A stretch of 64,000 bases of DNA from Methylomonas koyamae (GTDB lineage: Bacteria > Pseudomonadota > Gammaproteobacteria > Methylococcales > Methylomonadaceae): the NCBI RefSeq assembly GCF_019669905.1, contig NZ_AP019777.1:1922001-1986000 (forward strand), in the 5' to 3' direction. This document shows positions 7,255 through 16,701 of the stretch, piece by piece. The position numbers and the translations under genes are program-made. The notes beneath the pieces were generated by a model that saw nothing but the letters and a program-made list of their open reading frames with translations, ran no database searches and was not told where the DNA came from. Numbering within the stretch: the first letter of the stretch is position 1; each line of letters starts with the position of its first letter.

Positions 7255-8493
7255 ATGAGAAGGATTACGTTCCTGGTTTATGCGGTGCTATGGCTAATGC
7301 TGCTTAGCCTAAACCTATACCAGCAAGTAATGGATACTAAACAGTACGCGCAGAATATCGCCACCCGCCAAGCCGAGATGTTTTTCGACCATATCATTCT
7401 GGTCAGAAAATGGAATGCTTCGCACGGCGGCGTGTACGTGCCCGTCGACGCCGGCACTCAGCCCAACCCCTATCTGAAGGTGCCGAACCGGGATTTGGAA
7501 ACCAAGGAAGGCGTCAAACTGACCTTGGTCAATCCGGCGTACATGACCCGGCAGTTGGCGGAAATGAGCCAAAGCCAAACCGGCATCAATTTTCATATCA
7601 CCAGCACCGAGCCTCTGCGGCCGGAAAACGAACCCGACCATTGGGAGGCTCAGGCTCTGGCCGGGTTTCGGAAAGGTCTGAAAAGCGTCAGCGGCTCGGG
7701 CGAGATCGACGGCAAACCGTTTTACCGCTACATGGCGCCGCTGCTGGTCGAAGCGGAATGCTTGAAATGCCACGACCAGGACGGCTACAAGCTGGGCGAC
7801 GTCAGGGGCGGCGTCAGCGTGAACATACCTGCCGCGACGCTGGAGAGTTTCGTCAACGAGCGGGTAGACCATCTGGTCATTACCCATACCATCGTCGCGT
7901 TGATCGGTTTGATCGTGCTGCTGTTGTCCTATTTGGCGCAGGCCCGGCTCAGCAAACGCCTGGACAAGGCGCAGAGCCGCCTGCAATTGGCCTACCTGGA
8001 CTCGCTGACCTTGTTGCCGAACCGGCGCTATTACGACGCCTTCGTCAAACGCGAATGGAAACGGGCGTTGCGGCACCAATACCCGCTGTCTATGATTATG
8101 ATCGACATCGATTTTTTCAAATCCTACAACGACAATCTAGGCCATCTGGAAGGCGACCAATGTCTGCGGCAAGTGGCGAGAACCTTGAAGCGCTTTTTCC
8201 GCCGACCCGGCGATTTGATCGCCCGCTACGGCGGCGAGGAATTCTGCGTGGTCGCAGCTTGCGACGCCGAACAAATACTGGTGTTGGCGGAGATATTGCG
8301 GAAGGCGGTCGAGAACATGCGGATGCCGCACCCGGATTCGAAAATTTCCGAGTTCGTCACGATCAGCCTCGGCGTTGCCACCATTATTCCGGGCCACGAT
8401 CAGGCTTTCGACGGTTTGTTGTATCGCGCCGACCAAGCCCTTTACGACGCCAAAGCATCGGGCCGGAACCGAGTCGGACGTTACCGGGAATAA
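7255..8493 (+). CDS. Diguanylate cyclase with periplasmic heme-c (DUF3365/Tll0287-type) sensor
   Basis: Membrane sensor that makes c-di-GMP. The 412-residue protein has an N-terminal membrane segment (about 4-20), a periplasmic DUF3365-like sensor ending in a heme-c site CLKCH near residue 170, a second membrane segment (about 206-228) and a GGDEF domain. The catalytic signature is RYGGEEF near residue 324. The product-inhibition I-site RPGD lies exactly five residues before it, and the metal Asp is in MIDIDFFKSYND. The enzyme therefore looks active and feedback-inhibited. The heme suggests sensing of redox state or a gaseous ligand, which is inference. ATG at 7255 was chosen; in-frame TTG codons at 7243 and 7252 are alternatives. 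Confidence 0.9.
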   Translation: MRRITFLVYAVLWLMLLSLNLYQQVMDTKQYAQNIATRQAEMFFDHIILVRKWNASHGGVYVPVDAGTQPNPYLKVPNRDLETKEGVKLTLVNPAYMTRQLAEMSQSQTGINFHITSTEPLRPENEPDHWEAQALAGFRKGLKSVSGSGEIDGKPFYRYMAPLLVEAECLKCHDQDGYKLGDVRGGVSVNIPAATLESFVNERVDHLVITHTIVALIGLIVLLLSYLAQARLSKRLDKAQSRLQLAYLDSLTLLPNRRYYDAFVKREWKRALRHQYPLSMIMIDIDFFKSYNDNLGHLEGDQCLRQVARTLKRFFRRPGDLIARYGGEEFCVVAACDAEQILVLAEILRKAVENMRMPHPDSKISEFVTISLGVATIIPGHDQAFDGLLYRADQALYDAKASGRNRVGRYRE

Positions 8494-8526
8494 ACAGCCG
8501 GCGCCAGTTTCCGGCACCGGCTGTTT
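8492..8526. terminator. Bidirectional hairpin between convergent genes
   Basis: A perfect 10-bp stem (AAACAGCCGG at 8492-8501 with CCGGCTGTTT at 8517-8526) overlaps the TAA stop of the diguanylate cyclase gene and lies 21 bases from the stop of ppdK, which converges from the other side. Short A/T ends on both sides make it a plausible terminator for both genes. Confidence 0.7.
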
Positions 8527-8546
8527 AGGCTTATAGCTGTTTAGGC

Positions 8547-11288
8547 TTATATCGGTTTATGCTCCAGCAGTTTTGCATGGGCCGCCGCCAGCCTGGCCAC
8601 CGGAATCCGCGGCGCCGAGCAGGAGACATAGTTCAAGCCCAATTTGTGGACGAAACGGATCGAACGCGGATGGCCGCCGTGCTCTCCGCAGATGCCGATC
8701 TTCAAATCCGGCCGATGTTGCCGGCCCAATTCGACCGCCATTTTCATCAGTTTGCCCAAGCCTTCGATATCCAGCGTTTCGAACGGGTTGTCTTCCAGTA
8801 ATCCGGATTCTTCGTACAACGGCAGGAATTTGTTTTCGGCGTCTTCGCGGGAGAAAGAGAAGGTGGCCTGGGTCAAGTCGTTGGTGCCGAACGAGAAGAA
8901 ACTGGCGGTCGCCGCCAAGCGGTCGGCCCGAGTGCAGGCCCTGACGGTTTCGATCATCGTACCGAATTTAAAATTGAGCTTAAGTTTGTACTGCGCTTCG
9001 ACCTCTTCCTGAATCTGGTCGACATAGCTTTTCACCTTTTTTAACTCCTGGGCGGTGATGACTTGCGGCACCATGATTTCCGGCTCGACCGGGATGCGTT
9101 GCTTGATGCAGCGCGCCGCCGCTTCCAGAATCGAGCGGATTTGCATCTTGTAGATTTCCGGGTAGCTCATGCCCAGCCGAACCCCGCGATGGCCTAACAT
9201 CGGATTGACTTCGTAAAGCTCAAGTACCTTGTCCAGCATCATCTGCTTTTTGGCAATCGCTTCCAGAATCACGTCTTCGTTCAAGCGGTTGAACGGCGCC
9301 GGCAGATCGCCGGCATTGGCCAACGTGTCCAGCGTCACCCTCTGGCCCTTGACGACGGTCAGGTAATGTTTCAAGGCGTCCAACTCATCGGTCAACTGGT
9401 GTTCGTTGGGCAGAAACTCGTGCATCGGCGGATCCAACAGGCGCACGGTAACCGGATGCGGCGACATCGCCTCGAACAATTGTTCGAAGTCGTCGCGCTG
9501 GATCGGGAACAGTTTGGCCAGCGCCGCTTCCCGCTCTTCGGTGTTGTGGGCCAGAATCATATCGACCACCAGCGGCAGGCGGTCGGCGGCGTTGAACATG
9601 CGTTCGGTGCGGCACAAACCGATACCTTTGGCACCGTAACTTACCGCCAGCCGCGCGGTTTCCGGCGTGTCGACGTTGGCGTGGACCCGGAGGCGGGCGA
9701 CCTCGTCGGCCCAGCCGAGTAAGATTTTCAAGTCCTCGGAAAAACGCGGTGCGATGGTCGGAATCCGGCCCAGGTAAATATTGCCGTTACTGCCGTCGAT
9801 TGTGATCAGATCGCCTTCCTTGATATGGATGTCGCCGACGATGGCCAATCGCGCCCGAACGTCGACTTTGATGTCCTCGGCGCCGGCGACGCAGGCTTTG
9901 CCCATGCCGCGGGCCACGACTGCGGCGTGCGAAGTTTTGCCGCCGCGGCTGGTCAGTACGCCTTGGGCGGCAAAGAAGCCGTGAATGTCTTCCGGTTTGG
10001 TTTCTTCCCGCAACAGGATTAGATCCTGGCCGGTTTTTGCTAGGCGGACGGCACTATCGGCGTCGAATACGCAATGGCCGCAGGCCGCGCCGGGAGAAGC
10101 CGGCAGGCCGGTGGCGATCGGTTTGTTGTTGTGGTCCGGCGCCAATTGCGGATGCAGCAATTGCTCCAACAGCTCCGGATTGATGCGCAATAACGCTTGT
10201 TCTTTGTTGATCAAGCCCTCGCTGACCATGTCTATCGAGGTTTTTACCATCGCCGCCGCGTTCATCTTGCCATTGCGGGTTTGCAGGCAGTACAACACGC
10301 CGCGTTCGATGGTGTACTCGTAGTCCTGGACTTCGTGGTAATGCGCTTCCAATTTGTTGCGCAATTCCACCAGTTGCCGGTATTGCTCCGGCATTTCTTT
10401 GGCCATCTCGTGTACCGGTTTCGGCGTGCGGATGCCGGCGACCACGTCTTCGCCTTGGGCGTTGACCAAATATTCGCCGTACATCTCGTTTTCGCCGGTG
10501 CCGGGGTTACGGGTGAAGCCGACGCCGGTGGCGCAGTCGTCGCCCATGTTGCCGAACACCATCGTCACGATGTTGACCGCCGTGCCGTTGGCAATGTCGG
10601 GCGTGATGTGGAATTCGCGGCGGTAATCGACCGCGCGCTTGCCCGTCCAGGAATTGAATACCGCGCAGATCGCAATCTCCAATTGCTGGTAGACGTCCTC
10701 TGGAAACGGCCGGCCGGTTTCTTCGTGGACGACCATCAAAAACAATTCGCTGATTTCCTGTAACTGGTCGGCGCTCAAGGCAACGTCGGCCTTGATGCCG
10801 GCGCCACGTTTGACGTTGTTGAAATGCATATCGAATTTCTCGTCGTCGATGCCGAGCGCAACCTTGCCGAACAGTTGGATAAAGCGGCGGTAGGCGTCGT
10901 AAGCAAAACGCGGGTCGGAGGTTTCCTCGATCAGACCGGCCAGGGTCTGCTTGTTCAAGCCCAGGTTAAGGATGGTGTCCATCATGCCCGGCATCGAAAT
11001 GGCCGAGCCGGAACGCACCGAAACCAGCAACGGATCGCTGGCGCCGCCGAAACTTTTGCCGGTCACCCGTTCGATGTCGGCGATTTGCGCCCGCACTTCG
11101 TCCATCAGGCCGTCCGGCAAGCGTTTCTGTTCCAGGTAACTGAGGCAGGTCTGGGTGGTGATGACAAAGCCCGGCGGTACGTTGAAGCCCATTTGGGTCA
11201 TTTCGCACAGATTGGCGCCTTTTCCGCCCAGTAAGGCTTTGTTTTTACCGTCGCCGGTGGTGAATGAGTAGCTGTATTGTGCAGTCAT
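8547..11288 (-). CDS. ppdK: Pyruvate, phosphate dikinase
   Basis: Interconverts pyruvate, ATP and phosphate with phosphoenolpyruvate, AMP and pyrophosphate in the cytoplasm; in type I methanotrophs it links the RuMP pathway with pyruvate and PEP. The 913-residue protein has the full set of domains: the N-terminal ATP-grasp part (LLGGKGANLCEMTQMGFNVP), the central swivelling domain with the phospho-His in GGKTSHAAVVARGMGK near residue 460, and the C-terminal PEP-binding barrel with RTERMF, SFGTNDLTQ and the catalytic Cys in GICGEHGG. Length fits bacterial PPDK (about 880-910). It is a single-gene unit convergent with the cyclase gene and divergent from the BaiN-like gene. Confidence 0.97.
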   Translation of the reverse strand: MTAQYSYSFTTGDGKNKALLGGKGANLCEMTQMGFNVPPGFVITTQTCLSYLEQKRLPDGLMDEVRAQIADIERVTGKSFGGASDPLLVSVRSGSAISMPGMMDTILNLGLNKQTLAGLIEETSDPRFAYDAYRRFIQLFGKVALGIDDEKFDMHFNNVKRGAGIKADVALSADQLQEISELFLMVVHEETGRPFPEDVYQQLEIAICAVFNSWTGKRAVDYRREFHITPDIANGTAVNIVTMVFGNMGDDCATGVGFTRNPGTGENEMYGEYLVNAQGEDVVAGIRTPKPVHEMAKEMPEQYRQLVELRNKLEAHYHEVQDYEYTIERGVLYCLQTRNGKMNAAAMVKTSIDMVSEGLINKEQALLRINPELLEQLLHPQLAPDHNNKPIATGLPASPGAACGHCVFDADSAVRLAKTGQDLILLREETKPEDIHGFFAAQGVLTSRGGKTSHAAVVARGMGKACVAGAEDIKVDVRARLAIVGDIHIKEGDLITIDGSNGNIYLGRIPTIAPRFSEDLKILLGWADEVARLRVHANVDTPETARLAVSYGAKGIGLCRTERMFNAADRLPLVVDMILAHNTEEREAALAKLFPIQRDDFEQLFEAMSPHPVTVRLLDPPMHEFLPNEHQLTDELDALKHYLTVVKGQRVTLDTLANAGDLPAPFNRLNEDVILEAIAKKQMMLDKVLELYEVNPMLGHRGVRLGMSYPEIYKMQIRSILEAAARCIKQRIPVEPEIMVPQVITAQELKKVKSYVDQIQEEVEAQYKLKLNFKFGTMIETVRACTRADRLAATASFFSFGTNDLTQATFSFSREDAENKFLPLYEESGLLEDNPFETLDIEGLGKLMKMAVELGRQHRPDLKIGICGEHGGHPRSIRFVHKLGLNYVSCSAPRIPVARLAAAHAKLLEHKPI

Positions 11289-11432
11289 TATCGCTCTTGT
11301 CGAAGTGGTGAGGGTCTATGGCTTGCAAGCCGGCGGCGCGTGGCCTGGAGCGGCGCCGCGGCGTGCGGAGAAATGCGGTTAGAATACCCGGACTTTTTAC
11401 CGATTTTTTTATGTCATTACAAGCAGTACGGA

Positions 11433-12614
11433 ATGGATAATTCAGACGTGGTCATTGTCGGCGCCGGCGCCTCCGGTTTGATGTGCGCCATCGAGGCCGG
11501 CAAACGCGGCCGCAAGGTTAGGGTGCTCGACCACGCCAACCGGCCCGGCAAAAAGATTTTGATGTCCGGCGGCGGCCGCTGCAATTTCACCAACTACACG
11601 ATAGCAGCCGAAAATTACATTTCGCATAACCCGCATTTTTGCAAATCGGCGTTGAGCCGTTTCACCCAGTGGGATTTCATCGACTTCGTACAGCGGCATC
11701 GGATTCCTTACCACGAGCGTTTGCACGGTCAATTGTTCTGCGACGATAGCGCCAAGGATATTCTGAACGCGTTGCTGGCCGAATGCCGGCAATACGGCGT
11801 GCTAATCGAATTGAACTGCCGGATCGACAAACTGCAAGTGGCCGCAAACGGCGGTTTTTTGCTGCACACCAGCCTCGGCGAGCGCCGGGCGGAGAGTGTC
11901 GTCATCGCCAGCGGCGGCTTGTCGATTCCGAAGATGGGCGCCACACCGTTCGGTTACCGCATCGCCGAGCAATTCGGCATCAAGGTTTGGCCGACTCGGG
12001 CTGGCCTGGTGCCGCTGACCTGGCAGGCCGACGACAGCCAGCGGTTTGCGCCGCTATCCGGAATTGCCGTTCCGTGCCGGGTCGATTACGGCGAGCGCAG
12101 TTTCCGGGAAAATTTGCTATTCACCCATAGGGGGTTGAGCGGCCCGGCGATTTTACAAATATCGTCGTATTGGCGGCCGGGCGAGGCGTTAACGATCGAT
12201 TTGCTGCCGGATCTGGATATCGGCGAACGGCTGCGAGCCGAGCGTAGCGCCGGCAGCAAGGCCAAGCTACAGAATTCGCTCGGCGAATACCTGCCCAAAC
12301 GCTTGCTGCAAGCCTTGCTTGACCAGAATTTGCTGGCGGCTGCGGCCGCAAACTGTTCGGACAAACAAATCGCCGCCGTCGCCGAACGCTTGCATGGCTG
12401 GAGCGTGAAACCGAACGCTAGCGAAGGTTACCGTACCGCCGAAGTGACTGTCGGCGGCGTCGATTGCGACAGCGTGTCGTCGAAGACTCTGCAAAGTTTG
12501 CAGGTACCGAATCTGTATTTTGTCGGCGAAGTCCTGGACGTGACCGGTTGGTTGGGCGGTTACAATTTTCAATGGGCCTGGTCGTCCGGATGGTGTGCCG
12601 GCCAATATGTCTGA
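11433..12614 (+). CDS. BaiN/RdsA-type (HI0933-like) FAD-dependent oxidoreductase
   Basis: A 393-residue flavoprotein. The N-terminal Rossmann motif VVIVGAGASGLMCAIEAGKRG binds FAD, followed by the family block GKKILMSGGGRCNFTN. The C-terminal part has the second FAD motif LYFVGEVLDVTGWLGGYNFQWAWSSG. Members of this HI0933/YhiN group are broadly annotated as aminoacetone oxidase or BaiN-like NAD(P)/FAD oxidoreductases; the true substrate is usually unknown, and nothing here settles it. ATG at 11433 is the best start because the glycine-rich motif follows directly. A longer open frame reaches back to 11277 but would overlap the ppdK start. A -10-like TAGAAT lies about 55 bases upstream. Confidence 0.88.
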   Translation: MDNSDVVIVGAGASGLMCAIEAGKRGRKVRVLDHANRPGKKILMSGGGRCNFTNYTIAAENYISHNPHFCKSALSRFTQWDFIDFVQRHRIPYHERLHGQLFCDDSAKDILNALLAECRQYGVLIELNCRIDKLQVAANGGFLLHTSLGERRAESVVIASGGLSIPKMGATPFGYRIAEQFGIKVWPTRAGLVPLTWQADDSQRFAPLSGIAVPCRVDYGERSFRENLLFTHRGLSGPAILQISSYWRPGEALTIDLLPDLDIGERLRAERSAGSKAKLQNSLGEYLPKRLLQALLDQNLLAAAAANCSDKQIAAVAERLHGWSVKPNASEGYRTAEVTVGGVDCDSVSSKTLQSLQVPNLYFVGEVLDVTGWLGGYNFQWAWSSGWCAGQYV

Positions 12615-12723
12615 CGCTATTGTCCGGCAGGCGATTGGGCGAATTGAAAACCGGTTAAAAATCTCCGAGCGACAAGATTGCGTGGGTTTTTATGCTTAAC
12701 GATGCGTGCGGGATTTTATTTCT

Positions 12724-13936
12724 GGGAACCTCTAAAAATTGCGCCCGGCGAGTAAAATGAGTCGGAGCTAAAGACCTGGAGAGCAGAGATGACGGTGGCA
12801 CAAGACGACCTTTTCGGTTCCCTGTTTGAACATCGAGATCGTCGGATCGATCGTTTGGGCAATCCGTTGTTGGAATTGGACGCGCAAGTGGATTGGGAGG
12901 CGTTCCGTCCGTTGCTGGATCAAGTGCGTCACAAAGTCCGTAAATCGTCTGCCGGGCGAAAGCCTTGGGATGGGGTGTTGATGTTCAAAGCGTTGGTCAT
13001 CGCCAGCCTCTACAATCTGAGCGACGAGCAACTGGAGTTCCAAATCGAAGACCGGCGCAGCTTCCAGCGATTTATTGGTTTGTCGGATGCCAAGCACGCG
13101 CCGGATCGCAACAGTTTCTGGCTGTTTCGTGAGTCACTCAAAGCACTGAAACTCACCGAGACGTTATTCAACGAATTCAACCGACAATTGGACCGTGCCG
13201 GCTTGATCGCCCGCAAGGGTCAACTGATTGACGCCAGCTTCGTCAAGGCGCCGGTGCAGCGTAATACCCCGGACGAGAACGCCCGGATTAAAGCCGGCGA
13301 AACCGTCGAGGACTGGTCAGTCGCCAAACGCAGTCAGAAGGATACCGATGCGCGCTGGACCAAGAAAGGTGACAAGAGTTATTACGGGTACAAGAATCAC
13401 GTCAACGTTGATAATGCCCACAAGCTGGTACGCAAATACACGGTCACCGATGCCAGCGTCCACGACTCTCAAACCCTGAACGGCTTGCTCGATAGCGGCA
13501 ATACCAGCCGGGATTTGTGGGCCGACAGTGCCTATCGTTCCGAAGCGGTGGAAGAACAGTTAAAAGTCCAAGGCTACCGCAGCCGGATTCACCGCAAAGG
13601 GGTGCGCGGCAAACCGCTGACCGACCGGGAAAAACAAGGCAACAGCACCCGCTCCAAAACCCGTTGCCGGGTCGAGCACGTGTTTGCCTGGATGGCGCAA
13701 TGGGGCGGTAAGGCGATCCGTTGCATTGGCCTAGCCCGCGCCGAAGTACGTATCGGCTTCATGAATCTGGTGTACAACATGCGACGTTTTTGCGCCATTC
13801 GCAGGGTAGCTGCGTCTTGATGCCGCCCATCGGAGCTGAAAAGGCTTCGAGTTGAAGGTAGTCCGCTTGGAAATGTCAGCTTTCGAGCGCGTTTTACGCC
13901 CCGAATCTGATTAATCGTGGATTTTTAGAGGCTCCC
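12724..13936 (+). mobile_element. Second IS5-family insertion sequence, 1,213 bp, TTCT target duplication
   Basis: The terminal inverted repeats are GGGAACCTCTAAAAATTG on the left and GGGAGCCTCTAAAAATCC read inward from the right. The 4-bp direct repeat TTCT flanks it at 12720-12723 and 13937-13940. It has one intact transposase and no passenger gene. Its ends and transposase differ from those of the element at 1044-2398, so the two arrived independently. It sits between the BaiN-like gene and ftsH without disrupting a recognisable gene. Confidence 0.9.
12789..13820 (+). CDS. IS5-family DDE transposase
   Basis: A 343-residue transposase of the IS5 group. The N-terminal domain has AQDDLFGSLFEHRDRR and GRKPWDGVLMFKALVIASLY; the DDE residues are in QLIDASFVKAP, DLWADSAYRS and CRVEHVFAWMAQWGG. 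KKGDKSYYGYKNHVNVD is the conserved IS5 YKNH block. ATG at 12789 is preceded by GGAGAGCAGAG. The gene is complete, so the element may be active. Confidence 0.93.
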   Translation: MTVAQDDLFGSLFEHRDRRIDRLGNPLLELDAQVDWEAFRPLLDQVRHKVRKSSAGRKPWDGVLMFKALVIASLYNLSDEQLEFQIEDRRSFQRFIGLSDAKHAPDRNSFWLFRESLKALKLTETLFNEFNRQLDRAGLIARKGQLIDASFVKAPVQRNTPDENARIKAGETVEDWSVAKRSQKDTDARWTKKGDKSYYGYKNHVNVDNAHKLVRKYTVTDASVHDSQTLNGLLDSGNTSRDLWADSAYRSEAVEEQLKVQGYRSRIHRKGVRGKPLTDREKQGNSTRSKTRCRVEHVFAWMAQWGGKAIRCIGLARAEVRIGFMNLVYNMRRFCAIRRVAAS

Positions 13937-14336
13937 TTCTCTGGTAACTTCCGGTAGGTTTTCAGGATAGAACTCGGCTGGCGACGTGGAAGCCGATGGA
14001 TGCAGGGAAATTGGGGGCGTTGCAGTCGGACCAATGGCTCTGGCGAGAGCCCCCAGAGCGATTTGTGTAAATCTGGGGAGCTTGCGGTTGGCGAAGAGCT
14101 ACTTCTTATCTTGGAGGTCCGTGATAGTGGCTTGTGGTTTGGATCCAGCTTGGCCTGATGCTATCGGAATAACAAATTTCTGCAGGTTAGCGGTTCGCGT
14201 AGCCGATGTCGGCCTTGTCTACCGCGCTGGAATGGTGGCAGCGGCCGTAGCGCAGGCGCCGCTTGAATAGTCGACAAATTCCGGTAAAACTGGGTTAGAG
14301 TATCCTGAGAACACATAATCAACGAGGGCGAAGCTC
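13937..14336. other. Intergenic stretch without a recognised gene
   Basis: About 400 bases between the second IS element and ftsH. A 94-codon open frame at 13986-14270 has no recognisable motif, no convincing ribosome site and an odd composition, so I do not call it. The last 60 bases probably hold the ftsH promoter and leader. Confidence 0.5.
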
Positions 14337-16268
14337 ATGATAGATAAGCAAAAAATCGGCGAGATTTACCGGATTGCGGTCGAATGGCTAACCGCTGCCT
14401 GGGCTTGGCTGCAAGCGCGTTGGCAAGCTTTTAACGCCAAAAATGCGGATAACGCCGGCCAGTCCGGCAACGAAGCGCCGAAGCCGTCGCGGTTCTGGTT
14501 GTATCTGCTGCTGGGTATTTTCCTGTTGTCGATTTTTGCCGGCGGCGAACGCATCCAAGGCCACGAAATTCCTTACAGCCAGTTCATCGCTCTGGTCAAC
14601 GAAGACAAAGTGGAAAATGCCGTGGTTACCCAGCGCTTCATCAACGGCACGTTGAAGCAGGAAGACAAGAAAATCGGCAAGCAGTTTTTCACGATACCGC
14701 TGTGGGACGAGGCCTTGGTCAAAAACCTGCAGGCGCATAAGGTCGAGTATGTGGTCAGGAGCGGCGATAACTGGGCCAGCAGCCTGCTGTTCAATTGGAT
14801 CATTCCGATCGCGATTTTTGCCGGCATCTGGATGTGGCTGTTGCCGAAAATGGCCGGTGGCGGCGGCCGCGGTTTTCTGAATCTGGGCAACAAGATGCGC
14901 ATCCAGCAGGAAACCTCGAAAACCACGTTCGACGATGTGGCCGGTGCCGATAGCGCCAAACAGGAACTGAAGGAAACCATCGATTTTCTAAAGGCGCCGG
15001 AAAAACTGCAAAAGCTGGGCGGGCGGATGCCGAAGGGCGTGTTGTTGGTCGGTTCGCCGGGTACCGGCAAAACCCTGCTGGCGCGGGCCGTTTCCGGCGA
15101 AGCCGGCGTGCCGTTCTTCAATATCAGCGCTTCCGAATTCATCGAGCTGTTCGTCGGCGTCGGCGCCGCGCGGGTGCGGGATTTGTTCGAACAAGCCCGG
15201 CAAAAAGCGCCCTGCATCATCTTTATCGACGAACTCGATGCGATCGGCCGCTCCCGCGGCGGGCCGGTGGTGATGGGCGGCAACGACGAACGCGAGCAGA
15301 CCTTGAACCAGTTATTGACCGAAATGGACGGCTTCGACGCCGCTTCCGGCGTTGTGGTGATGGCCGCGACCAACCGGCCGGAAATTTTGGATAAGGCCTT
15401 GTTGCGGGCCGGCCGCTTCGACCGGCAAATCGTGGTCGACAAGCCCGACCAGTTGGACCGGGTGGCAATCTTGAAATTGCACAGTAAAGCCATGCAATTG
15501 GACAAAGACGTGGATTTGGCCATCGTCGCCAAGCGCACGCCCGGCTTTGTCGGTGCCGATTTGTCCAACATCGCCAACGAAGCGGCGATCCTGGCTGCCC
15601 GCGCCGGCCGCGATACCGTGAACATGGCCGATTTCGAAGCCGCAATCGATCGGGTCATGGCCGGTCCGGAAAAGAAAAACCGAGTACTCGGCCCGGAGGA
15701 AAAGCGTCGGGTGGCTTATCACGAAGCCGGCCATGCCTTGGTTGCCGAGAACGTGCCGACCGGCCAGCCGGTGCACAAAATTTCGATCATTCCGCGCGGC
15801 GTGTCGGCGCTGGGCTTTACCTTGCAACTGCCGGTCGAAGAAAAATATCTGTCCACCGAAGCGGAACTGAAAGACCAGTTAGCGATCCTGTTGGCCGGGC
15901 GGGTCGCCGAGCAACTGGCGCTGCAAAGCGTTTCCACCGGCGCCCAAAACGACTTGGAAAAAGCCAGCGAAATTGCCCGCAACATGGTGTGTTATTTGGG
16001 TATGAGCAAAAAACTGGGGCCGTTGATTTACGGCCAACGCCAACAACTGCAATTTCTGGCCGGCGATATATCGGAACAGCGCAACTACAGCGAAGAAACC
16101 GCGCGTGTGGTCGATGCCGAAATTCGCGGCCTGATCGAGGACGCCGAACGCCGGGCGCAGCAGATTCTGACCGGTAAACGCGGCCATCTGGATAAGCTCG
16201 CCGAATTGCTGCAAGACAAGGAAGTGATTCAGCGCGAGGAAATGTTGGAGTTGATCGGCGGCGTCTGA
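14337..16268 (+). CDS. ftsH: FtsH-type ATP-dependent zinc metalloprotease
   Basis: Membrane-anchored AAA+ protease that extracts and degrades membrane and regulatory proteins. The 643-residue protein has a charged N-terminal extension of about 55 residues before the first membrane segment ([17 protein letters not shown]), a short periplasmic domain, a second membrane segment ([21 protein letters not shown]), and the AAA+ domain with Walker A GSPGTGKT near 240 (GPPGTGKT is usual), pore motif [10 protein letters not shown], Walker [12 protein letters not shown] and the SRH arginines in [11 protein letters not shown]. The M41 peptidase site HEAGH is near residue 462. In most gammaproteobacteria the main ftsH follows rlmE; here it is alone, so this may be an additional paralogue. 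Confidence 0.92.
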   Translation: MIDKQKIGEIYRIAVEWLTAAWAWLQARWQAFNAKNADNAGQSGNEAPKPSRFWLYLLLGIFLLSIFAGGERIQGHEIPYSQFIALVNEDKVENAVVTQRFINGTLKQEDKKIGKQFFTIPLWDEALVKNLQAHKVEYVVRSGDNWASSLLFNWIIPIAIFAGIWMWLLPKMAGGGGRGFLNLGNKMRIQQETSKTTFDDVAGADSAKQELKETIDFLKAPEKLQKLGGRMPKGVLLVGSPGTGKTLLARAVSGEAGVPFFNISASEFIELFVGVGAARVRDLFEQARQKAPCIIFIDELDAIGRSRGGPVVMGGNDEREQTLNQLLTEMDGFDAASGVVVMAATNRPEILDKALLRAGRFDRQIVVDKPDQLDRVAILKLHSKAMQLDKDVDLAIVAKRTPGFVGADLSNIANEAAILAARAGRDTVNMADFEAAIDRVMAGPEKKNRVLGPEEKRRVAYHEAGHALVAENVPTGQPVHKISIIPRGVSALGFTLQLPVEEKYLSTEAELKDQLAILLAGRVAEQLALQSVSTGAQNDLEKASEIARNMVCYLGMSKKLGPLIYGQRQQLQFLAGDISEQRNYSEETARVVDAEIRGLIEDAERRAQQILTGKRGHLDKLAELLQDKEVIQREEMLELIGGV

Positions 16269-16274
16269 CGGCCA

Positions 16275-16315
16275 GGCCTCTGCTTCGGCCCGACCCGAAG
16301 CGGAGGCCAGTTTTG
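16275..16315 (+). terminator. Rho-independent terminator after ftsH
   Basis: A 14-bp stem (GGCCTCTGCTTCGG with CCGAAGCGGAGGCC, one G-T wobble) and a 6-nt loop, followed by AGTTTTG, starts 7 bases after the ftsH stop codon. It marks ftsH as a single-gene unit. Confidence 0.8.
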
Positions 16316-16701
16316 CCGATTTTCCGGTGTCGCCGGATCATACAAACCCAGCCTAAGCCGTATCTGCCGACTGAGAGCGTGCGGCCGATTAATCGACATT
16401 AAAAGTATTGAAGTAGTTTTGTCGAAATATTTTACAACGTGTTGTTAAGCATGCGATTTGATCTTGTCTTCGGTGCCGTTAATCCGGCCGTTACCGGCCG
16501 TTTTCCAGCGAAAATTTATGCCTCTGGGTCTAGTCGGAAATTTTTACACATTGCTGTAACAGATACTTTTTGCTGTGAGCTGAATCACATAAAGTGGTTA
16601 TTTTCTATTGATTATTCAAAAGGCGCACATATTTTGCTTGTTGTCGATGCGTAGGGAAAGTCTTTAAGAATTGTGAATTTAGCGATAGCGAGGCAAAGAT
16701 T
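16316..16701. other. AT-rich intergenic region with a CRP-type site
   Basis: About 385 bases between the ftsH terminator and a small gene. It becomes distinctly AT-rich from about 16400. It holds a direct repeat CCGGCCGTTA near 16480-16500 and a perfect CRP-type palindrome at 16574-16589. A 71-codon frame at 16439-16654 lacks a ribosome site and overlaps this site; I do not call it. Confidence 0.5.
16574..16589 (+). promoter_or_regulatory. CRP/Vfr-type binding site
   Basis: TGTGAGCTGAATCACA is a perfect TGTGA-N6-TCACA palindrome. With its centre at 16581.5, a -10-like ATTATT at 16611-16616 and a start near 16623 would give a class II (-41.5) arrangement on the plus strand, reading towards the small gene at 16702. 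Confidence 0.5.

Noticed and set aside
13986-14270. A 94-codon frame between the second IS element and ftsH
   Set aside because: No ribosome site, no domain, and composition unlike neighbouring genes.
14573-15658. A 361-codon minus-strand frame opposite ftsH
   Set aside because: Ser/Ala/Pro-rich antisense of the AAA+ domain, with no motif or ribosome site.
16439-16654. A 71-codon frame after the ftsH terminator
   Set aside because: AT-rich, crosses the CRP-type site and has no ribosome site.
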